Assembly (NCBI RefSeq): GCF_016834655.1
Contig: NZ_JAENHP010000024.1
Location: 92,895-156,894 of the forward strand
DNA length: 64,000 bases
Direction: 5' to 3'
Source: Paractinoplanes ovalisporus
GTDB taxonomy: Bacteria > Actinomycetota > Actinomycetes > Mycobacteriales > Micromonosporaceae
Part shown: piece by piece, positions 40,632 through 48,610 of the stretch
Layout: the number at the start of each line of letters is the position of its first letter
Position numbering within the stretch: the first letter of the stretch is position 1
Program-made: the position numbers and the translations under genes
Notes under the pieces: generated by a model
Told to the model about the DNA's origin: nothing
Databases searched by the model: none
The model's input: only the letters and a program-made list of their open reading frames with translations

Positions 40632-42569
40632 ATGCGATGGTCCAACCTGTCGGCCCCTTCCGACGGCGGCTCGCTCCTGGACAGGGCAGCGCCGGCGGCA
40701 CCACCCCTGCCGTTGGCGCTGCCTGGCGCCTCCGTCCGCACGTTCGACACCCCCGGCTTCGCCGGCATGACGTTCTACGAGATCCAGGCGAAGAGCCTGA
40801 TCAACCGGGTTCCGGGCGCGTCCCGGGTGCCGTTCGAGTGGACCATCAATCCCTATCGCGGCTGCTCCCACGCCTGTGCCTACTGCCTGTCGGGTGACAC
40901 CCCGATCCTGATGGCCGACGGCACCACCCGCCGCCTGGCCGATCTGCGCCGGGGCGACTCCATCATGGGCACCATGGGCGCGGGCTCCACCCGGCGCTAT
41001 GTGCCCACCACCGTGCGAGACCACTGGTCGACCACGAAGGCCGCCTTCCGGGTCACCCTGGCCGACGGCACCCGCCTGGTCTCCAGTGGAGACCACCGGT
41101 TCCTCACCGACCGCGGCTGGCGACACGTGAGCCCGGCCGAGGCCCATCAGCCCGCGCTCGCCGTGGGCGACCTCATGTTCGGGGTCGGCCACTTCGCCGA
41201 GCCGCCCAAGGAGTCCCCCGACTACCGCGCCGGTTTCCTCTGCGGCCTGATCCGGGGCGACGCCGGCCGCGGCGACACCGGCGGGGCGCAGTCCCGCGAG
41301 GGCGACGCCTGGATCCGGGCCGACGGCTATCTCGAAGACGTGCCCCTCCACGAGGCCCTGCGCTGGCCCGACCTGCCGACCACGGGGTGGTACAGAGGCT
41401 TTTTGGCCGGCGCGTTCGGGGCCGTGGGCACGGCCGACCGGCTGGCGATCAGCTTCACCAGCGGCGACCGGCTGTTCCTGTCCCGCGTGACGTCGGCGCT
41501 CACCCACCTCGGCCTGCCCAGCCGCAGCCCGGTCCGGGTGCGGGGCGGCGCCACCGGCACGGTCGAGATCGACCGTGACCTGTGGGCCGCGTTGCGCTTC
41601 CGCCATCTCACCGGCATCGACGGCGCCCCGCTCGACGCGTCCGGGGTCGGCGTGCGGGCCGGTCGTCAGCTCGCCGTGGTCGACATCGAAGATCTCGGCC
41701 TCACGTTGCCGCTGTTCGACATCTCCACCGGCACGGGCGACTTCATCGCCGACGGCGTGGTGAGCCACAACTGCTTCGCCCGCCACACCCACAGCTATCT
41801 CGACCTCGACACCGGCCACGACTTCGACACCAAGATCGTCGTCAAGGTCAACGCGGGCGAGCTGATCCGGCGTGAGCTGGCGGCGCCGCGGTGGCGGGGT
41901 GCGCACATCGCCATGGGCACCAACGTCGATGTCTATCAGCGGGCCGAGGGGCGCTACCGCCTGATGCCCGAGATCCTGGCCGCCCTGCGCGACCACGCGA
42001 ACCCGTTCTCGATCCTCACCAAGGGCACGCTGATCCTGCGCGACCTCGAGCTGCTGACCCAGGCGGCCGAGGTCACCCGGGTCGGGCTGTCGTTCTCCGT
42101 CGGCTTCCTCGACGAGCAGGTCTGGCGGTCGGTCGAGTCGGGCACGCCCAGCCCCCGCCGCCGGCTCGACGCGGTCCGCCGCCTCACCGACGCCGGCTTC
42201 GCGGTCGGCGTGCTGATGGCCCCGATCCTGCCCGGCCTCACCGACACCGACGAGTCGATCGACGAGACCGTCGCCGCGATCGCGGCCGCCGGCGCCACCA
42301 GCGTGACGCCGCTGCCGCTCCACCTGCGCCCGGGCGCCCGCGAGTGGTATGCGTCCTGGCTGACCCAGACCCGTCCCGACCTGGCGCCCCGCTATCGCGA
42401 GCTCTACGGCAACGGCTCCTACGCACCGCAGACCTACCAGCGCGAGATCACCGCCCGGGTGCGCATGGCGGCCCGGCGACACGGCCTGCATCGCGCCGAG
42501 CCGGGCGAGGCCCGCACGGTCACACCGACCGACGAACCCCGGGAGGACCGCCAGCTGACACTTCTGTGA
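40632..42569 (+). CDS. Intein-containing Rv2578c family radical SAM protein
   Basis: A 645-residue precursor whose mature product is 349 residues after intein removal. The extein starts MRWSNLSAPS and has FYEIQAKSLINRVPGASRVPFEWTINPYRGCSHACAYC, split by the intein just before the third cluster Cys. Radical SAM ligands are Cys78, Cys82 and the +1 Cys after the intein (CFARHTHSYLDLDTG). Downstream KVNAGELIRRELAAPRW, MGTNVDVYQRAEGRYRL and an ILTKGTLILRDL barrel strand follow the spore-lyase-like layout. The reaction is unknown, but SPL-type homologues act on DNA and the SOS box directly upstream supports a DNA-damage role. The ribosome site before ATG 40632 is weak. Confidence 0.95.
   Translation: MRWSNLSAPSDGGSLLDRAAPAAPPLPLALPGASVRTFDTPGFAGMTFYEIQAKSLINRVPGASRVPFEWTINPYRGCSHACAYCLSGDTPILMADGTTRRLADLRRGDSIMGTMGAGSTRRYVPTTVRDHWSTTKAAFRVTLADGTRLVSSGDHRFLTDRGWRHVSPAEAHQPALAVGDLMFGVGHFAEPPKESPDYRAGFLCGLIRGDAGRGDTGGAQSREGDAWIRADGYLEDVPLHEALRWPDLPTTGWYRGFLAGAFGAVGTADRLAISFTSGDRLFLSRVTSALTHLGLPSRSPVRVRGGATGTVEIDRDLWAALRFRHLTGIDGAPLDASGVGVRAGRQLAVVDIEDLGLTLPLFDISTGTGDFIADGVVSHNCFARHTHSYLDLDTGHDFDTKIVVKVNAGELIRRELAAPRWRGAHIAMGTNVDVYQRAEGRYRLMPEILAALRDHANPFSILTKGTLILRDLELLTQAAEVTRVGLSFSVGFLDEQVWRSVESGTPSPRRRLDAVRRLTDAGFAVGVLMAPILPGLTDTDESIDETVAAIAAAGATSVTPLPLHLRPGAREWYASWLTQTRPDLAPRYRELYGNGSYAPQTYQREITARVRMAARRHGLHRAEPGEARTVTPTDEPREDRQLTLL
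40884..41771 (+). other. Intein with degenerate LAGLIDADG endonuclease
   Basis: A 296-residue in-frame insertion from Cys1 (CLSGDTPILMADG, block A) through block B GDHRFLTDRGWRHV to block F/G FIADGVVSHN, with Cys as +1 residue. The splicing residues Cys1, the block B His, the penultimate His, the terminal Asn and +1 Cys are all present, so splicing should work. The endonuclease appears dead: the first LAGLIDADG motif (FLCGLIRGDA) keeps its Asp, but the second (FLAGAFGAVG) has Val where the catalytic acid belongs, and the two motifs are only about 50 residues apart. Confidence 0.93.
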
Positions 42570-42590
42570 GAGGTCGTGATGCCGGCGGGT

Positions 42591-42682
42591 CGGTGATGCC
42601 GGCGGGTCGTGATGCCCAGCCTGTCGTGATGTGCCGGCCGGTCGGTAATGCCGGCGGGTCGTGATGCCCAGCCTGTCGTGAT
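42591..42682. repeat. Direct repeat with 52-base period
   Basis: An exact 35-base repeat (starting ATGCCGGCGGGTCGTGATGC) at 42596-42630 and 42648-42682. The flanking GGTCGGT extends the period to 52 bases. It starts 22 bases after the radical SAM gene stop and ends 13 bases before the start of the CoA-binding gene. Confidence 0.88.
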
Positions 42683-42695
42683 TACAGTCGATCGC

Positions 42696-43103
42696 ATGAG
42701 GAGTGCACAGCAGATCCTGGCCGAGGCGAATGTCATCGCGGTTGTCGGGGCGTCGCGCGACCCGTTCAAGCCGGCGCACACCGTGCCGCTCCAGATGCTC
42801 AAGTACGGCTGGCGGATCATCCCGGTCAACCCGTTCGTCGACGAGGTCTTCGGCGTCAAGACGGTGGCGACGCTGGCCGACATCACCGAGCCGATCGACC
42901 TGGTCGACATCTTCCGTCCGGCTCGCGACGCGGTCGAGGTCGTCCGGCAGGCGGTCGCCGTCAAAGCCCCCGCGGTCTGGCTGCAGAGCGGCATCGTCTC
43001 GGCCGAGGCGCGGAAGATCGCTGAGGAGGCCGGCATCGACTACGTCGAAGACCGCTGCCTGGCCGTCGAACGCTCCATCGGCAACCTGACCAAGCTGTCC
43101 TGA
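42696..43103 (+). CDS. CoA-binding domain protein (YccU-like)
   Basis: A 135-residue single Rossmann-type CoA-binding domain. Signatures are NVIAVVGASRDPFKPAHTV near residue 12, a conserved GWRIIPVNPFVDEVFG and VWLQSGIVS. YccU-like proteins bind CoA or a CoA derivative, with no confirmed reaction. ATG 42696 is chosen; the frame continues upstream into the 52-base repeat, whose in-frame codons do not look like protein. It may be co-transcribed with the radical SAM gene, since no terminator separates them. Confidence 0.92.
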   Translation: MRSAQQILAEANVIAVVGASRDPFKPAHTVPLQMLKYGWRIIPVNPFVDEVFGVKTVATLADITEPIDLVDIFRPARDAVEVVRQAVAVKAPAVWLQSGIVSAEARKIAEEAGIDYVEDRCLAVERSIGNLTKLS

Positions 43104-43313
43104 CCCCAGCGGGCAATGCGCTCGGCCCGCAGCCACACGATGCGGTCCCCGCCCGTGCCGAATACCGCGAGTGCGGCGGCTGAACGGGGCCGCGTGGTGG
43201 ACGGAAATCGGGCAAGATCAGTCCGATAGCCGTCGCAACCTGCGGACACGTCCACCTATCGTGTTCTCTTCTGCGACCCGGCTAGTACCGTGCCGGGGAA
43301 CGAGGAGGACCTG

Positions 43314-43847
43314 ATGACTTATCCACCCGGTGGAACGCCGGATCCATACCAGCCACAGCAGCCGTACGGGCAGCAGCCGTACGACCCCACCACGCCCTAC
43401 TCGCCCGACCCGTCGAGCGGGCAGCCCTACGGCAGCCAGCCGTCCAGCGGCCAGCCTTACGGGCAGCCGTACGGTGCGCCCTCCAGCGGGCAGCCCTACG
43501 GCAGCCAGCCTTCGAGCGGCCAGCCCTACGGGCAGTCGCCGTACGGGCAGGAGGCGTACAAGGGTGCCCAGCCGTACGGGCAGCCGGCTTACGGGCAGCC
43601 CGCGTACAACGCCGCCACCAACACGATGGCGATCCTGTCGCTCGTGTTCGCCTTCGTCTTCTCGCCGGCCGGCATCGTCATGGGCCACGTCGCCAAGAAG
43701 CAGATCCGTCAGACCGGTGAGCAGGGCGACGGCCTGGCCACGGCCGGCCTCTGGCTGAGCTACATCTTCACCAGCATCTACGCGCTGATCTGCGCGTTCT
43801 ACGTGATCGTGGTTGTGATCGCGGTCGGCTCGAGCACGAGCCCGTAA
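43314..43847 (+). CDS. DUF4190 membrane protein with YGQP repeats
   Basis: A 177-residue protein. Residues 1-95 are a disordered Gly/Gln/Pro/Tyr/Ser-rich tail with repeats of SSGQPYG and QPYGQ. The C-terminal half holds two or three helices of the DUF4190 type (AILSLVFAFVFSPAGIVMGHVAKKQI; then a GLWLSYIFTSIYALICAFYVIVVVIAVG pair). The motif GHVAKKQIRQTGEQGDGLATAGL is the family core. ATG 43314 has AGGAGG 6 bases upstream. Function unknown; such proteins are common in actinomycetes. Confidence 0.9.
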   Translation: MTYPPGGTPDPYQPQQPYGQQPYDPTTPYSPDPSSGQPYGSQPSSGQPYGQPYGAPSSGQPYGSQPSSGQPYGQSPYGQEAYKGAQPYGQPAYGQPAYNAATNTMAILSLVFAFVFSPAGIVMGHVAKKQIRQTGEQGDGLATAGLWLSYIFTSIYALICAFYVIVVVIAVGSSTSP

Positions 43848-43880
43848 CCGTCCCGCCTCGCCGGCCGGTCACCAGACCGG

Positions 43881-43959
43881 CCGGCAGCGCGACGTTCCCG
43901 CCGCCGGCAGCGCGACGTTCCCGCCGCCGGCAGCGCGACGTTCCCGCCGCCGGCAATCG
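43881..43959. repeat. Three tandem copies of a 23-base unit
   Basis: Copies at 43881-43903, 43904-43926 and 43927-43949 (CCGGCAGCGCGACGTTCCC core), with a partial fourth. The array starts 34 bases after the DUF4190 stop and lies before the convergent SDR stop at 44031. Confidence 0.92.
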
Positions 43960-44030
43960 CTGGGGTCGCGGCGGATCTCGGTGAAACCGCGCACCCGTCC
44001 CAGGCGGAACGGGTGAACGTGTGGAGCGGG

Positions 44031-44876
44031 TCAGCGGAACTCGGCCTCGCGGACGCTGTTGCCGCCGTCCACGACCAGCATCTGGCCGGTGATGTAGGAA
44101 GCGGCCGGTGAGCAGAGGAACGCGATCGCGGCGGCGACCTCGTCGGGGGTGCCGGGGCGGCCGATCGGGGTGCCCAGGCCCTGCTTGATCTCGGTGACGG
44201 TGGAGGCGGCCGTGTAGATCGTGCCGGGGGCCACGCAGTTGACGTTCACGCCGTCGGCCACCAGTTCCATGGCCAGGGCCCGGGTCAGGCCGACCACGCC
44301 GGCCTTCGCAGCCGCGTACGCCGCCTCGGTCGGGAGCGCGTTGACCGGGCCGGCCGTGGCCGCCAGGTTCACGATGCGGCCCCAGCCCTGCTCGGCCATG
44401 CCGCCCTGGAACGCCCGGCTGCACAGGAACGCGGTGCTCAGGTTCCGGTCGATCTCGGACTTCCACTCGTCGTACGTGAGCTGCGCGACCGGCCGCAGGA
44501 TCTCGGGGCTGGCCCGGCTCGTCAGACCGGCGTTGTTGACCAGAACCTCGACGTCACCCAGCTGGTCGGCGACGGCGTCGGCCAGCGCGCCCACCTCGGC
44601 CTCGTCGGTCAGGTCGGCCACAAAACCGGTGATGCCCAGCTCGGCCGCCCGCTCGTGGATGCGGCGGGTGGTCGACACGATCGCCACCCGTGCACCGAGA
44701 TCGCGCAGCCGGCGGGCCGTCGCGTAGCCGATCCCGTCCGGGCTGCCCGCACCGGTGACCAGGGCGACCTTGCCGTCCAGTCGCAACGTGACCGGCGCTT
44801 CCTGCGGCTCTTCAGCCCCCACCTCGACCCCAATCTCCACAGCGACATCCGGCGCCGGACCCGGCGCATGGGGCAC
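44031..44876 (-). CDS. Short-chain dehydrogenase/reductase (SDR)
   Basis: An NAD(P)-dependent oxidoreductase with the classical SDR fold: GKVALVTGAGSPDGIGYA for the TGxxxGxG loop, VLVNNAGLTS, the Ser of IVNLAATAG and YAAAKAGVVGLTRAL with catalytic Tyr-x3-Lys. The C-terminal QMLVVDGGNSV is typical. The start is uncertain. GTG 44876 gives 281 residues with a 30-residue acidic Pro-rich leader, whereas TTG 44786 gives 251 residues, the usual SDR length. The canonical start codon position is occupied by GTC. The substrate is unknown. Confidence 0.9.
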   Translation of the reverse strand: MPHAPGPAPDVAVEIGVEVGAEEPQEAPVTLRLDGKVALVTGAGSPDGIGYATARRLRDLGARVAIVSTTRRIHERAAELGITGFVADLTDEAEVGALADAVADQLGDVEVLVNNAGLTSRASPEILRPVAQLTYDEWKSEIDRNLSTAFLCSRAFQGGMAEQGWGRIVNLAATAGPVNALPTEAAYAAAKAGVVGLTRALAMELVADGVNVNCVAPGTIYTAASTVTEIKQGLGTPIGRPGTPDEVAAAIAFLCSPAASYITGQMLVVDGGNSVREAEFR

Positions 44877-45124
44877 ATCCTCTCAGTCGAGGTCCACCCG
44901 GGCGCCCGGAGGGCGGGGCTCCCACCCGAAGAGCCGACCCCGCAGGTGGCGTCGGCCGGTGCCGCCGGCGGCTCGAAGGACCGCCGACGCCCTGCACGGT
45001 CGGGGCCACGCGAGACACCAGCGGGCCGCCCTGGTCGAGGACTGCCGACGGCCAGGGCATGCTCCGGCGGATGCGGACCCGGAAGAGCCACGCGCCATGA
45101 CTCCGGTCGGAGCCGAGCCGGCGC

Positions 45125-45160
45125 CTGTTTCGTAGCTGAGGTTGGGCTGCGGCGAAACAG
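45125..45160 (-). terminator. Hairpin after the lipoprotein gene
   Basis: Perfect 8-base arms CTGTTTCG and CGAAACAG with a 20-base loop, immediately past the stop at 45164 in the direction of transcription. A similar arm sequence recurs after the HAD gene (48018-48073). Confidence 0.55.
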
Positions 45161-45163
45161 AAG

Positions 45164-45805
45164 CTAGTTGATCCGGGGTGTGGCGGTGGGGTTGGCGAGC
45201 GGGCGGACCGGGGCCTCCTCGACGAAGATCAGCGGCGCCGCGGGGCCGTAGCGGGCCGGTAGTTCGGTGCGGGCCCGGGCGAGGTCCTGGGTTCCGATCT
45301 CGACGCCGGCGCCGTCGTGGCGGGCGCCCACCGAGACGATGCGGATGCCGTTGTGGGTCCAGAAGTCCAGGTCGGCCAGGACGCGGTCGTGCCAGACGGC
45401 CAGGTCGGTGGCGGAGTGGGCGGCGTCGCGGACGACGATGCACGTGTCTTCGGCGGCGCGGCGGATGAAATCGTCGAAGGCCGCGGACGGGACCCGGTGC
45501 ACGATGGCCCGCGCGTTCTCCTGGTCGACCTCCAGGCCGGCGTAGATGGTGGCGAACTCGCTGCGTCCGGCGCGGTCGATGCGGTCCATCGCGGCCTCGA
45601 GCTTGGCCGGCGTGATCGGCATCGAGACGCCGGCGACCGCCATGTGTTCCGGCAGCCGCAGGAACTCGCAGCCGGCCGTGCTCCAGCCGCCGGTCAGCCC
45701 GGGGGTGTCGGCGGGTGGCTCGTCGGCCGCGTCGGCGCAGCCGCCGATCACGAGGACCGCCCCGAGCACCAGGAGACAGCCGGTTCGGAATCGAGATCCG
45801 TACAT
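45164..45805 (-). CDS. Putative lipoprotein
   Basis: A 213-residue exported protein. The signal peptide (FRTGCLLVLGAVLVIGGCAD) ends in a lipobox whose Cys is near residue 20. The mature part is about 190 residues with no recognised domain; features include VAGVSMPITPAKLEAAMDRID, a Cys (EDTCIVVRD) and ADLDFWTHNGIRIV. ATG 45805 has AGGGGG 8 bases upstream. It stands alone between the SDR gene and the 3'-end repeat region of the EamA gene. Function unknown. Confidence 0.82.
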   Translation of the reverse strand: MYGSRFRTGCLLVLGAVLVIGGCADAADEPPADTPGLTGGWSTAGCEFLRLPEHMAVAGVSMPITPAKLEAAMDRIDRAGRSEFATIYAGLEVDQENARAIVHRVPSAAFDDFIRRAAEDTCIVVRDAAHSATDLAVWHDRVLADLDFWTHNGIRIVSVGARHDGAGVEIGTQDLARARTELPARYGPAAPLIFVEEAPVRPLANPTATPRIN

Positions 45806-46237
45806 CGCATTCCCCCTCTCTACCGCGCCCGGGCAAAGGCCGCCAGGCGAGCGCCTGACAGGCTCAACGAGCTGACGGCACAAATCGCCCGCTTCCGGCG
45901 ATTCCGCCGCCCCGCGGCAAACAGAGAACGGACACGGGGCGCGAAAGCACCGCACCGATGGGTGCCTCAACAACGCGCTCGAGCGCGCAACGAGCGCCCA
46001 AGGATGCGACTGACGGGCGGGACGCCGAGGAAAGGTCAGCAGGTCGGGGAGGGATCGACCGCGAGCGCGGAAACGAACGCGCACGAGCGCCCGAGGGCAC
46101 GACCGACGGTCGGGACGCCTGCCGCTTCAGGTAGTCGTGGCCGATCAGACAGGTGACGGCGGCGCCGGGAAGGTCAGCTGGTCAGGGAGGGATCGACCGC
46201 GAGCGCGGAAACGAGCACACGCGAGCGCCTGAGGGGG
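45806..46237. other. 432-base intergenic region of degenerate repeats
   Basis: No gene. The sequence is built of degenerate copies of the 3' end of the EamA gene and its downstream flank: GCGAGCGC, CGAGGG and GGGAGGGATCGACC stretches recur with a period near 135 bases. A 30-base exact copy appears at 46047-46076 and 46185-46214. Confidence 0.65.
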
Positions 46238-46262
46238 TCAGTCGGTCAGGGAGGGGTCGACT
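46047..46262. repeat. Degenerate duplication of the EamA gene 3' end
   Basis: GGGAGGGATCGACCGCGAGC begins an exact 30-base match at 46047-46076 and 46185-46214. A third, imperfect copy (GTCAGGGAGGGGTCGAC) is at about 46246-46262, inside the last codons and stop of the EamA gene (stop 46238). Confidence 0.8.
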
Positions 46263-47161
46263 GTGGTGCGGGCGGCGCGGGCCGCACCGAGGATGAAGAC
46301 GGCTACGCCGGCCATCAGCAGGGCCACCCCGGGCAGTGCGGCCGCCCGCGGCTCCTGGCCCAGCCACAGCCAGGCCAGCAGGGCCGCGCCCGGCACTTCG
46401 AGCAGGGCCAGAACGCTGACCATGGTGGCCGACGTGCGCTGCAACGCGTAGCTGAACATCGAATGCCCCAGCAACTGGGCGCCCACGACCAGGCCCAGGA
46501 TGGCCAGCCAGGTGGTGCCGTCGTAGCCGCCCAGCGGCAGCCCGGCCGCCAGACAGACCACCAGCAGCACGAGGGCGCAGGTGCCGTAGCAGATCCAGGT
46601 GTAGGTGACCGTGGTCAGCTCGACCCGGGCGCGCTCGCCCAGCGCGGTGTAGACCGCGGCGAAGATGCCGCCCAGCAGCGCCAGGATGTCGGAGAGCACG
46701 GCCTGCCGGGAGACACCGACGTCGGCGCCGGTGGCCCAGGCGGCGCCGGCCACCGCGAGCGCGATGCCGATCCAGCCGGACAGCGCGGGCCGCCGGCCCT
46801 GCACGGCCGCGATCAGGCCCTGCCAGACCGGCTGGGTCGCGACCAGGGCGGCCGCCGTCGCCACGGTGCCGAGCTGAACGCTGGGCATCCAGGTGGCGAA
46901 GTGGGCGGCGAGCGCGAGCCCGGCCAGCACAGCGAAGATCTTCACGCCACGTGAGGAGCCGAGAATTTCGGAGCGCCGGGGCCCGTACGCGAAAGGGGTC
47001 AGCACGACCGTGGCCAGCGCGTTGCGCCAGAACGCGATGGCCAGGGCCGGAGCGGCCGCGAACACGATCAGCGAGGCCGAGGACGACACCGCCACGATCG
47101 CCACGGCCAGCGCGAGGGCCGTTGGTAAACCGGCGCGATGGAGCGATGAGCGCTCATTCAT
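46238..47161 (-). CDS. EamA family (DMT superfamily) transporter
   Basis: A 307-residue integral membrane protein with ten predicted helices in two homologous halves (two EamA domains). Start ATG 47161. The first half has AFWRNALATVVLTP and ATQPVWQGLIAAVQGRRPALSGW; the second repeats the fold with ILALLGGIFAAVYTALGER and LLEVPGAALLAWLWLGQEP. Members export small metabolites such as amino acids; the substrate here is unknown. Divergent from the HAD gene. Its 3' end is duplicated downstream. Confidence 0.92.
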   Translation of the reverse strand: MNERSSLHRAGLPTALALAVAIVAVSSSASLIVFAAAPALAIAFWRNALATVVLTPFAYGPRRSEILGSSRGVKIFAVLAGLALAAHFATWMPSVQLGTVATAAALVATQPVWQGLIAAVQGRRPALSGWIGIALAVAGAAWATGADVGVSRQAVLSDILALLGGIFAAVYTALGERARVELTTVTYTWICYGTCALVLLVVCLAAGLPLGGYDGTTWLAILGLVVGAQLLGHSMFSYALQRTSATMVSVLALLEVPGAALLAWLWLGQEPRAAALPGVALLMAGVAVFILGAARAARTTVDPSLTD

Positions 47162-47296
47162 CCCCGGCCGTCGCTTCTTGCGGACTGCTGCGCCACAGTT
47201 TGCGAACCCCTATTGAACGGAAAGTGATGGTGTCGCTACAGTCACCGAGGTTTCTCGACCGTGACATCCCTCGATGCCCCCAGGAGGCGCTTCGCC

Positions 47297-48019
47297 ATGC
47301 CCGCATACCGTGCGGTCGTGTTCGACTTCTTCGGCACCCTCACCCGATCTGTGCAGCGGGGACCCCAGCACGCCGAGATTGCCCGATCCATGGGCGTCGA
47401 TCCGGAGGCGGTCCGCGGAGTGCTGGACCGCACGTTCCGGGCCCGCGCCCGGGGACGCTACGGGTCCGCCGAGGCCACCCTACGGTGGGTGATCGAGCAG
47501 GCCGGGGGCCACCCCCTTACGGAGCAGGTGCGGGCCGGGGTCCCGGCGCGGGTCGACGCGCTCAAGGCCGACACCCGGTTGCGGGCCGACGCGGTCAGCG
47601 CGCTCGCCGCGATCAAGCGACGGGGTCTCGCCACGGCCCTGATCAGCGACTGCACGCATGAGCTGCCGGCGTTCCTGCCCAGCCTGCCGGTCGCGCCGCT
47701 GCTGGACACGACGATTTTTTCCGTACGCCTCGGCGTCTGCAAGCCCGACCCCCGCATCTACCTGGCGGCGTGTGAGCAGCTGGACGTGGCGCCGGCCGAG
47801 TGCCTCTACGTGGGTGACGGCGGCAGTCACGAGCTGACCGGAGCCGCCGCCGTGGGCATGACCCCGGTTCGCCTGGCCGCCCCCGACCTGGTCAACCACC
47901 TGGTCTTCGACGCCGACACCAACTTCGCCGGCCGTACGGTCCGGTCCCTCACCGAGGTGGTGGGTCTCGTCGATCACGCCCGCATCGCCGACCGGGCCCG
48001 GGCTCACGTGCCGGCCTGA
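47297..48019 (+). CDS. HAD superfamily hydrolase
   Basis: A 240-residue protein with the HAD fold: motif I FDFFGTLT at residues about 10-17, motif II ISDCTHE near residue 117, Lys of GVCKPDPRIY and motif IV YVGDGGSHELTGA. In motif I the residue two after the nucleophile Asp is Phe instead of Asp. Phosphatases use the second Asp as acid/base, while haloacid dehalogenases lack it, so a non-phosphatase or altered activity is possible. ATG 47297 is chosen because AGGAGG lies 9 bases upstream. Confidence 0.9.
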   Translation: MPAYRAVVFDFFGTLTRSVQRGPQHAEIARSMGVDPEAVRGVLDRTFRARARGRYGSAEATLRWVIEQAGGHPLTEQVRAGVPARVDALKADTRLRADAVSALAAIKRRGLATALISDCTHELPAFLPSLPVAPLLDTTIFSVRLGVCKPDPRIYLAACEQLDVAPAECLYVGDGGSHELTGAAAVGMTPVRLAAPDLVNHLVFDADTNFAGRTVRSLTEVVGLVDHARIADRARAHVPA

Positions 48020-48073
48020 CGCCTGTTCGCGGCTGGACCGCGCCGCAGACCGCCTCAGCACGAAACAGGCGTC
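48018..48073 (+). terminator. Nested hairpin terminator after the HAD gene
   Basis: Outer arms GACGCCTGTTCG and CGAAACAGGCGTC (one bulged base) enclose an inner CGCGG-CTGGA-CCGCG stem. It starts within the stop codon of the HAD gene. Confidence 0.6.
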
Positions 48074-48102
48074 GGCGGCACGGCGCGTGCGAGGATGGCG
48101 CG

Positions 48103-48600
48103 GTGACTTCCGCGGTGCTCGACGAGGCGCTCAAGAAGGCCGCGCTGGCCTGGATCTCGGTCGGCGACGGCCCGGCCCTGGCGCTGTGGGTGCTGCCGCT
48201 CGACGGCTCGCTGATCGTGGTCAGCGGCCCGGGTGAGCAGTTCGCGCCGGGCCTGGCCGAGGCGTCCCGGGCGACCGTCCGGCTGCGCGGCGACAGTGGC
48301 GGCCTCATCGTGATCACCGAGGCGACCGTTTCGCGGCTGGTGCCCGGCGGCACCGAGTGGAACGAGGCCGCCCCGCAGCTCGCGGCCAAGCGCCTGAACG
48401 CCTCGGGCACGGCCGACGACGTGATGGCCCGCTGGGTCACGGACGGGTGCGTGGTCGTCCGGCTCACCCCGGTGGCCGAGCAAGCGCCGGTCGAGCGCCC
48501 GAACCTGCCGTCCGAGTCGGGTGCGGCCGAGCCCCGCGAGACCCCGGCCCGGGTCGAGACCCGCCGCCCGTTCCGCCTGCACAAGGTGAAGCGGCGCTAG
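48103..48600 (+). CDS. Hypothetical protein, possible split-barrel fold
   Basis: A 165-residue soluble protein. The first 130 residues have alternating strand-like segments (LAWISVGDGPALALWVLPLD, LIVVSGPGEQFAPGL, GLIVITEATVSRLVPG) and a KRLNA motif, which resemble pyridoxamine-5'-phosphate-oxidase-like flavin split barrels. I could not confirm flavin-binding residues, so the assignment is tentative. The C-terminal 35 residues are a Pro/Arg-rich tail (RRPFRLHKVKRR). Start GTG 48103. Followed by two 33-base repeats. Confidence 0.68.
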   Translation: MTSAVLDEALKKAALAWISVGDGPALALWVLPLDGSLIVVSGPGEQFAPGLAEASRATVRLRGDSGGLIVITEATVSRLVPGGTEWNEAAPQLAAKRLNASGTADDVMARWVTDGCVVVRLTPVAEQAPVERPNLPSESGAAEPRETPARVETRRPFRLHKVKRR

Positions 48601-48610
48601 CCCGCACGTG

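Noticed and set aside
40518..43136. An 872-codon frame opposite the radical SAM and CoA-binding genes
   Set aside because: It spans two real genes, the intein and the repeats without any domain of its own.
43881..43959. CRISPR repeat candidates of 23 bases
   Set aside because: Units abut each other with no spacers, and no cas genes are in the window.
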